This document shows positions 56,241 to 64,000 of a stretch of DNA of 64,000 nt, piece by piece; position 1 is the first letter of the stretch, and each line of letters begins with the position of its first letter. The translations under genes were made by a program, and so were the position numbers. The notes under the pieces are model-generated. The model saw only the letters and a program-made list of their open reading frames with translations, was not told the DNA's origin and ran no database searches. Source of the stretch: Pararge aegeria (Eukaryota; Arthropoda; Insecta; Lepidoptera; Nymphalidae); NCBI RefSeq assembly GCF_905163445.1, contig NC_053182.1, forward strand, positions 9,486,001-9,550,000, written 5' to 3'.

Positions 56241-57495
56241 GCTTTCTAGTAGCTCTCTTAGCTCAAACTATAAATTAAATTACCTAAAAAACGTATCTCC
56301 TAAAATTGTATACTGTGATGTGAAATATATTAATTGTGAAATTAGCTGTGAAATATATTAAAAGTAAAGTATTGAATCTTTCATTTCAAGCGTCTCCTCT
56401 CTTTACTTCGGCTTGAGATTTATCCCGGCGCCCGTAACGCAAAACATTTCAAACCTCCATGTTGAATAGTTAACTATTGTTCTGTAATGTTTTTAATTGT
56501 TGTTAAGAAACCAACAATATTTAAAGGTCACTGCACCAGGCAATTGTTAAAACTCACGTGGGTATTAGGACAAAAATTTCTTTGTCCATGATTCTGCCGT
56601 GATCTTCGGATTAGTAAGGGGTCAGAGATAGTTCGTTAAGCGTAACGATTTAAGAACCAGCGGGTTTTTCTATGGATCTCCTACATATTCCTCGTTCCTG
56701 CGTATCTGAACACGTAGGTATACCTCAAGTAAAACTCTTTCCATCGTCCGCCGATTGACAGGGATTTTAATTCAACCCTTAAGCGAGTGTTATGTGTTTT
56801 TTTTTTATTAATTATATAATCTTGACCAACAACTATTGTTACGAGTGGTAGGTAGCGTTCTTATAAGTAGATAGATAGAAGTATATTGCATACCTTTTAC
56901 ATGCTATTACAGATCAAAGGCATTGCTAGCCGACGACCAATACTAAACAGGGCGTTCCCTGTCCCTAATAACCTTGTTGTTTCATTAGGGATAATCCAGA
57001 TTATACAATGATGAGATGCCTGTTTCTCGGTAGCATAATATAGCTGTAACACGAAACATTTTGAGCGAGTCCCATCAGAAAGGTAAATAATATTATCTAC
57101 GTATTATTCCAGTCTTGTTATTGAATATTATTTCTGAATGCTGCCACAATGTAATGCACCCTGCCAACGTCAATATGAGCTATATAATATAAATACAAAT
57201 TCCTTTCGGATCAAAATCGTTATTCATCCATGCAAATTTACAATTTTATTTATTCTGATGATAAGAGTAGATCCAACTTACGGGTGATATTAATGCGCCC
57301 GAATTACCATTATTATATTATTATTATTATAGCATTAATTTAATAAATCGCTCGATTTTATAAACTGCTGTTTGATTAAAACGTTTATCAAAATGATACT
57401 ATTAATTTAATGTTGTACCTACATACCTAATGGTATAATTAAGCCTTAATTGTTTTTCGAGAATCATTTAAAATATCCTTTGTAAATTAATTGCA
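56241..57495. other. Intronic DNA without recognised genes
   Basis: GTGAAATATATTAA is duplicated at about 56320-56361, and an (ATT)n-like run lies at 57309-57330. No coding signal. Confidence 0.4.
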
Positions 57496-57551
57496 GATCT
57501 CTACGATTAAAAGTGTATTACCACAGTAATACACTTTTAAACGTTGAGATC
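57496..57551. repeat. Hairpin with 26-bp arms
   Basis: Arms 57496-57521 and 57526-57551 pair at 25 of 26 positions around CACA. Confidence 0.9.
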
Positions 57552-58239
57552 GTTCAACGTAAAGTATTATTTGGATGGCATGGATAACCAATGCGAAATA
57601 AGGTTTAAAAACCAACAAGCAATCTAGCTGATATAAAAAATAATTATTCCAATTTTCCTGTGGATGGAAGTTTCATATAAAACAAATATCTTTTAAACGG
57701 TTTTTAATATATTATGAAATGTAAATGTAAGTGTTTAAGTTTCAATAATCTGTTCGTAGGTATGAAGTTGACTAACAATATTTTTAGTTCGTCAGCTGAC
57801 TTATTCAGTATGATTACAGATGGTTAGGATATACATACTTTATCATAAATTGAACACGAGTCGCTTTAACAAGCGAAAAAGAGCGAAAGCGAAAACGAAT
57901 ATGTATAAAAAAAGAAAAATGAAACCGTACATAATACAATAAAATCTCAGCATAAGTTTTTATCAAATGTCATAGAAAACCCAATAAACCGATTTCGTTG
58001 GAGTTTGCAAGATTCGATACGCATGCGCATTTTTTTTGGTATTTTATGCATGTTTTACGGGTAGGTCTATCTTTTATAATTTCAACATTCGTGTCTTTAT
58101 TATATTTGTCAGATAGAGTCAAAGATTGCCCGTTCTATATACATACCAGTATGACACTAAATACTTTTTTAACCATAAGATTTCTTGTTAAATTAGCAAA
58201 CTTTTTAAAACAAAGCGATAAGAGTAAGGGAGATAACAG

Positions 58240-58425
58240 CAAAGAAACGGAAATGGACAACGTTAGTGAAGCCGTTGTTGGATCAAGATGCAAATTAATA
58301 CGCGCCTCCGGATCGAGACCATGAATATGCATGGACGGTTCCCGACCCGGCATAATATTAGAGGAACATACGAACATCAGCAGCAAACGAAATGTGACCA
58401 ACTGTCCACTTTTACCAATAAAAAT
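58240..58425 (-). repeat. Dispersed repeat family F, copy 2, coding-like
   Basis: On the minus strand it translates as IMPGREPSMHIHGLDPEA and then RINLHLDPTT, matching copy 1 with four substitutions. Homology appears to extend over GTGGACAGTTGG-type sequence on the 5' side. The 88-codon frame (58135-58401) becomes hydrophobic low-complexity sequence past the shared core, so only the core is meaningful. Confidence 0.6.
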
Positions 58426-59178
58426 TGATGAAACACATAATTGGCACCAACAAATTTATCATTGCCCTAGTTAGTAGTAGTAGTAGCATGAAAACGTACA
58501 ACTAAAACAACGCAAAATCAAATTGTTATAGTGTTGTCAAATAATACACTTTTGCCGTCAATATAAATATTTAAGTCATTTCACAAAAACATACATATCG
58601 GCGTAATGGATTTATACATAAAATGCTGGCGGGTTAATGTTACAACGTTATGATTGAAAACATCTTTGATATCGCTAACACGGCTTATTGGTTAGGTTAT
58701 GTTGATTAATTTAATATGAAGGTAAATTAGCTTGAAAAACTGCGGGACCTGTGCGAACTCGGCCTATTTACACAAAACTAATCTGCTTTCAAAATTGTTA
58801 ACAAAGAAAAGGGATAGGCATGTAGGAGTATGTTTGCTATTCCAGTTTTTTGATCAAATAGGTTGTTTATAATAAAATCAAAACTACCTACCTGAAATAA
58901 GCAATAAAGTGTAATCATAAATATATTAAATCTTAGGTATTAATTGCTACAATATTATTTCAAGCGTTATATGCCATATTTTTTTGCCTATCAACAAAAT
59001 TGTTGGCACATTAAACAACTGTCGATAAAAGCTTTTTTGAAATTTTTGGTCTTAGAAAATATGAAAATTAGCGGTATAGAGACGTTTATTGAATATGTTT
59101 ATACATAACGGACTTGTCTATTCAATTCGTAAAAAATAATTCTTATTCATCTTTTATTCTTAGTCGTGCGGGTAAACT

Positions 59179-59335
59179 ATTCATCATTATCAGCATTATC
59201 GACCCATTAGTGGCGGATCTCCAAATGAAAAGGGTTAAGGCTTAGTCCATCACGCTGGCCAAGTGCAGATTACACAACATTAAAGATAAACTCCCAAGTA
59301 TGTATGCAGCTTTCCTCACGATGCTTTACAGGTAA
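59179..59335 (-). mobile_element. SINE family A, degraded
   Basis: CATCATTATCAGCATTATCG, AAAAGGGTTAAGGCTTAGTC, CACGCTGGCCAAGTGC and TTTCCTCACGATGCTTT keep the order of the family A body with gaps. It has no tRNA-like head. Confidence 0.65.
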
Positions 59336-61082
59336 ACTATTACAGAATGTATTTTTGCAAGCAAACTAGAAACTGTTTTCAATTATTATGGGATTGAAAG
59401 TTAATTTTCCTCACATGTAAATGACAGACATATAATACACTTTATATAGATATAATCCTAAATGAGCAGTTTAAATGAAACTGTGTTAACGAGTAGCAAT
59501 TAGCGAATAGCTTCATTAGTTAATTTGAAAGTAAACACTACACCGCAAATCGTAGAGTATTAGAATTTAAATTTATAACGTTATTATGTTCAAAATAAAC
59601 GAGATTTTTCATTAATTAAGGTGAAGTTAGCAAAGTATTTAAAGATTGTATTAGTATACCTTCTCATTATTTTTGACGTAATCTTATTGTTATAAAATAA
59701 AGGTAATTAGTTTATTTTAGGTCAATAAAATATTAGCTGTTTAATTGCGTATATATACAAACGAGTTTTGCATAATATGAGTATCGGATTTAGTTTTAAT
59801 TAGGTACTTATTATTTTTTAATTACGTAGATCATGTTTGTTTTTATCTATTATCACAAAATTATGAATAAGTCACAGATAATTTTATTTTTCCTTCATAT
59901 TTTCCTATATTATAAAAGGTTAATTTATGAACAGAAAGTTGTTTTTCTCATATTTAGATACTTTCTTTACCTTATGTCATAGATTGACTACCAACAAACA
60001 AATGAAAATCGGTTAAATGTGTCCCTGAACAAGTACTTACCCAATAATGTTACCTTAGACAAATTACCGAAAAAATTACTATATTCTAAGTAGAAGCTGT
60101 CTGTCAGTTTGAAGGCATAAATCTTCCCAGAACGTTCTTAATTTAGAAGACCACAGATCGACGCCTTAGCTTTCTAGAGTAGGATGATCAGCTTTGCTTT
60201 TAACTGCGCAAAAAATTTAAATCCCTGGCTTAAAAATTTAAACTATGTTTTCCGACATGAATAGATATAAAACCGAACTCACACAGAGGCTGTGAATTTT
60301 TAACTGCGCCTCAGCGGTGCAGTATCTCAGTTAAATGAGGCAACAGTTTAAACAAATTAACATAGCCCCTAAACAAAAGCAGCTTGGTATAGAGCCATTT
60401 ATGTAGATCGTGTACCTATTTTGAAAGTCAGCAAATTACACAGTAGCCAAGTATACAAGTTGTATGTCAGCAAATAATAGTTTCGTGGTAACGTCGTTGC
60501 ACAGACTTAATATACTGAATATTGGCCTTAATATACTGAATATTGCCAACGTATTTAAACGCTAAGTAGGTTGACGGTACATGGCTTTGTGGTAACCAGT
60601 AGTTAACAATCTGATATCTCGGTTAGGTTTGTATGTTAGGTTTTACAAAAACATACATTCTAATAAAATATGTTTATTTTGGATTTTAATGCCAGTAGTC
60701 ATGATTCTGCAATAAATAAAACACTCTTATAGAGAAAATGCAGAATTTTTACTAACATTTCATTATTACAGACAGAAGATTAATAATGACGCAAAATAGC
60801 CTCAGTTTTTTTTAAAATTTAAAATACATGCTTTTTTTCCTTTCGTCAGAAGAAACCTTACATAATAATTTAGAGATTTAGATAAGCATATCTGTGAAAG
60901 CAGAGGAATATCTTTTATGTCATGATCTTGTAAGTCTTGCTTCTCATACGCGAACTGGTTTGTATTCGTTTGTAACTAACGAACTATCGATCTTAGATTA
61001 TATCACAGAATATAGCAATTGTTGTTATTGTAAGTCCAAGAAAATACAAAATGCTATAATTAGTGTAAGTTAAACCCATTTG
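59336..61082. other. Intronic DNA without recognised genes
   Basis: Apart from the 21-bp duplication at 60506, this is plain AT-rich sequence with no frame longer than 60 codons. Confidence 0.4.
60506..60548. repeat. Tandem duplication, 21-bp period
   Basis: CTTAATATACTGAATATTG occurs twice in a row, separated by GC. Confidence 0.9.
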
Positions 61083-61215
61083 ACGCGGTTGAAAAGAATT
61101 ATATCAGCTAATGTTCGCTGGCTTTTGGCGGCGAGCGCCAGTAATTTGTCACAGCCGGCGATGTTTATTCAAACGAGGAGATTTTATTGCAACGACATAA
61201 ATCTCCGAGAAAAGA
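61083..61215 (+). repeat. Dispersed repeat family E, copy 2
   Basis: ATATCAGCTAATGTTCGCTG, GCTTTTGGCGGCGAGCGCCA, GTAATTTGTCACAGCCGGCG, ATGTTTATTCAAAC and ACATAAATCTCCGAG match family E. Less decayed in its GC-rich core than copy 1. Confidence 0.75.
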
Positions 61216-62023
61216 CGCGATGGAAGTGACACGGATGGTAATTGTACAACAATGTTGCTTTCCGCGCCATTCTTTTCCATATAAAAACATGATTAATTAT
61301 CATCTTTAGCTGCTAACAAGAAGCAACTAAATTCCTATTATAGTGATATTGATCTTTAACTACGCATTGCACGTTTCTTTCATATTTTTGTACCACTCTT
61401 GGATAAAGACTTCCTCTCTTGTATAAAATCGAATATGCAAAATGGATGTGTTGGGTGGGTTTAGGTAGCCAATAACGATATTATGAGATGTTAGTGATAC
61501 CCGTGATTAAAGCTCGTTCAATCCGATGCAAAGTAAGACATTAGAGAGTAAATTTTAACAACCATCTTCTATTGGCCATCCAGATAGCGATTTCGTTTAA
61601 AGTTGATTAACCAGCGCAATCACAACTAGGTGAAACCACTACAAATATTTCCTATATTACGAATTGGAATAGTGAAGTTTTAACAACGTGAATTTTTGGA
61701 CATTGTTCGTTTCATCATTAAAAATTTAAACACCCAGCGTTATGAAACTTTGTCGAACTTGAACTCGAACAGAGGTTTACAACGGCGTATTTAAAACGTG
61801 TGCAGAATAATTAAAATAGGAATTGAAATCTGTGTTAAGTCTGGGATAGCAATAAGCGAGTTACTAATTCAGCTGACCGTCAGTAATCATGTTGGGTTGG
61901 GCCGACCGCGTAATATGAAGTTACGAGTAGGTATCATTCCGAAAATTATTATTTAAACGACGGACGGCCAACTGACATAATAGACAAAGCAAATAAATGT
62001 GTGTGAAAATATTCATGTATAGT

Positions 62024-62135
62024 ATAATATTATAAATGTGAAAGCTTTTATGGACGTTTATTACTCAATTACGCGAGAACGGCTGCACGGATCTCGATGA
62101 AATTTAGAACGGAGACAGATTTAGTCTGGTACAGC
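62024..62135 (+). repeat. Dispersed repeat family G
   Basis: ATATTATAAATGTGAAAGC, CGAGAACGGCTGCACGGAT, CTCGATGAAATTTAGAACGG and AGACAGATTTAGTCTGGTA match the family G layout in the opposite orientation to 35040. Confidence 0.7.
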
Positions 62136-62953
62136 ACTAGGCTTACCCCATTATTAAACCCATTTCCGTGTAATACATTTGTTTTTTGTTTTTACAGAGC
62201 AAGAGATTGAAATGTTTTGCTGCATCGCGGTAGTTCAGATCTTAGAGAATCACATAGACATACATACACGTCAAATTTTCCACGCAAACGAAGCTACGGA
62301 ATAGAATTATATAAAGCACACAACGGCATCTTCTTATTAGTGGATATACTCCCCTTTACCAATACTGCGTAGATAGCACAATTTTCTTACAAATCAACAT
62401 TCCTTCGTAGGAGGGAGAGTCCATTGACACAAAGAACGCTTATTTTCCTCTTGAAAGATTTTTATGGTGGCAAGGCGTCCAAGCTATTTCTCTCTCCGAC
62501 GTCTAATTGGTGCACGTAACTTATCAGCATTCACATTATAGCTTGACTGACGTCAGCTTACTCAAGTACCTACGTATTCTTGTACAAAGTCACATGACAC
62601 TTTTCTATGCGAAACGAATACGTGTTGGAATAGAAATATCGTAATTTACATGACATCTCATCCCCGGAAGCCGTATTAGGAATATAACGGAAAGCACTTT
62701 CTTAGGCAAATGTGTTTTGATTTTACGTTGGATTGTTGAAGTTTTAAGGTAGGCGCACTTCATAGCAGGAGCGGACAACTCATTACAAAAAGTTCCTGTT
62801 ATATTTTGCGCTGCAGTCCGGTGAAGCTCGTAATGTAACCCGAATAATCAGTAATATAGTACTAAAAATATGCTATTTCTGTAAGTAGTAATTATTTGCG
62901 TAAATTTTTTGTGTCGAGAAAATTTTAGTTTATCGTGTACAGTGGATTACGAT

Positions 62954-63057
62954 TCAGTCAGAAATATTGAATAACATGTATGTGTATTTTTCACTGTAAA
63001 GAGATATCTCTTTACAGTGAAAAATACACATACATGTTATTCAATATTTCTGACTGA
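62954..63057. repeat. Perfect 104-bp palindrome with no spacer
   Basis: The centre is GAGAT|ATCTC between 63005 and 63006. All 52 bases on each side are exact reverse complements, out to TCAGTCA / TGACTGA. It contains no open frame and resembles no repeat elsewhere in the window. Confidence 0.97.
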
Positions 63058-64000
63058 TAGATATATAGATAGATTTAATAATTGTTCTTAAGAGTGTTTT
63101 AATTTGATTTTAGAATACTCATCATCTGGGCTAAACAAGCAAAATGTATGTATTATCTATGTACTATTTACAAAATAAAAAGTAATGACTCCAAGTCTTT
63201 AAAAATGTGCAAACTTGTGTACACTATGTCATACATAGAATTCGGTGTTAGATATTCAATCTTTTAAAACTCGATTTGAAAACACGACCACCGAATAATC
63301 GATAGCCAAACCGTCAAAACTTCTGCCCGAAACTTCGAAGTTTTGAGAGCTGAAGTCACATAACTGCGAGATTTTCTAGAAATTATATTGTATGCAATCT
63401 TTATCTTTAGGTATATGTTTTTGCTGTATCAGTGAAAAATCGAGATAATGTCCACATGAGGAAGCACTTTGTATTGAACTAATATACTAGATATTTACAA
63501 TGAATATTAAGCTTAGGGTTTGTTGACTTCACAATGTATTGCTTCACAATTGCTTAGTTCTTAGTTCAAGTAAATCAGTGTAGCAAATTAAGATTAATTG
63601 ACATAGTAAACCATTAAATACCACAAAGAAGCATCAGATAAACAAACAGACAATTTTTAACACATACTTGCATAATTATGGAACCAAATTCCGTTTGAAT
63701 TTGGCATTATTTAAGAAGCAGGTAAACATCGGCAGTTCCTCCGGTGTTGTAAATTAAATATCAGAAGACCCGTCTTCAATAAAAAATCTTATTGAAAGGA
63801 AAATGAGATGAGCAAATGAAGAGAGATCTTTTAATTATCGCTTATACAGGAAAATAGTTTTTAAAGATAGTAAGCATGAAGAGATGTGATGACTAAGACG
63901 CATCTATCACACACACATCTGAGTCTCTCAAAAAGACTGAAGTGTATCGCTACTGCACCATTACCATTCGCTATGAGTCATATATAATTTTAAATATTTC
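63058..64000. other. Window end, intronic DNA
   Basis: AGACGCATCTATCACACACA at 63896 resembles the start of the family C block at 40975 (AGATCCATCACACACACATC), so a family C copy may begin near the window end. Nothing else is recognised. Confidence 0.3.

Larger units (their letters stand above)
4616..64000 (-). other. CadN: Inferred giant intron upstream of the CadN exon
   Basis: Going upstream on the minus strand from the acceptor at 4616, I find no other segment with cadherin motifs (such as DxNDNxP or LDxE) flanked by splice sites. The interval holds transposon relics, hairpins and AT-rich DNA. The simplest reading is one intron of more than 59 kb whose upstream exon lies beyond the window. 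A branch-point-like TTAAT lies in the sequence leading to the acceptor. An unseen short exon or a nested gene cannot be excluded. Confidence 0.55.

Noticed and set aside
1..64000. Bacterial-type systems: CRISPR, operons, toxin-antitoxin, phage genes
   Set aside because: There are no regularly spaced short repeats, no runs of dense open frames and no ribosome binding sites. Composition and repeats are eukaryotic.

Overview
The window looks like lepidopteran nuclear DNA (butterfly or moth). It is AT-rich and gene-poor, and it is full of relics of repeat types I know from Lepidoptera: several tRNA-derived SINE families ending in GAT/ATG-type tails, RTE-like and CR1/Jockey-like non-LTR retrotransposon pieces, and short MITE-like repeats. 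There are no bacterial-type operons, ribosome binding sites, CRISPR arrays or rRNA/tRNA genes. The clade is inferred from these repeat types and from one host exon; no search was run.

Only one host coding segment is convincing: a 116-bp exon on the minus strand at 4500-4615. It encodes part of a cadherin repeat that I recognise as classical N-cadherin (CadN). It has a polypyrimidine tract and AG acceptor, a perfect GTAAGT donor and consistent reading phases. If this is right, nearly all of the window is intron of that gene: more than 59 kb upstream of the exon (4616-64000) and more than 4.4 kb downstream (1-4499). I found no second exon, although a very short one could be missed.

The largest insert is a roughly 5-kb two-ORF non-LTR retrotransposon on the minus strand (about 8632-13820), in the same sense as the host gene. 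Its ORF2 (976 aa, endonuclease plus reverse transcriptase) is uninterrupted. Its ORF1 is frameshifted, and ORF2 has a suspicious Asp-to-Tyr change next to the endonuclease catalytic His. Two older 3' fragments of related elements lie at 38737-39349 and 51668-51806 and share a short 3'-end hairpin. Other mobile pieces are RTE-like C-termini (4148, 22186, 27588, 42750) and non-LTR 3' ends (8085, 15066, 55125). At least four SINE or SINE-like families and several unnamed dispersed families are also present.

The most unusual structural signal is a set of fold-back sequences with very short or no loops and unrelated arms (4017, 6737, 18583, 26079, 46869, 47384, 48109, 57496, 62954). One is a perfect 104-bp palindrome with no spacer (62954-63057), and two sit inside recognisable SINE copies. 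This fits repeated local inverted duplication by template switching better than insertion of one element family. A separate foldback element with about 105-bp arms lies at 32635-32962. The rest is AT-rich intronic sequence in which I see no gene.
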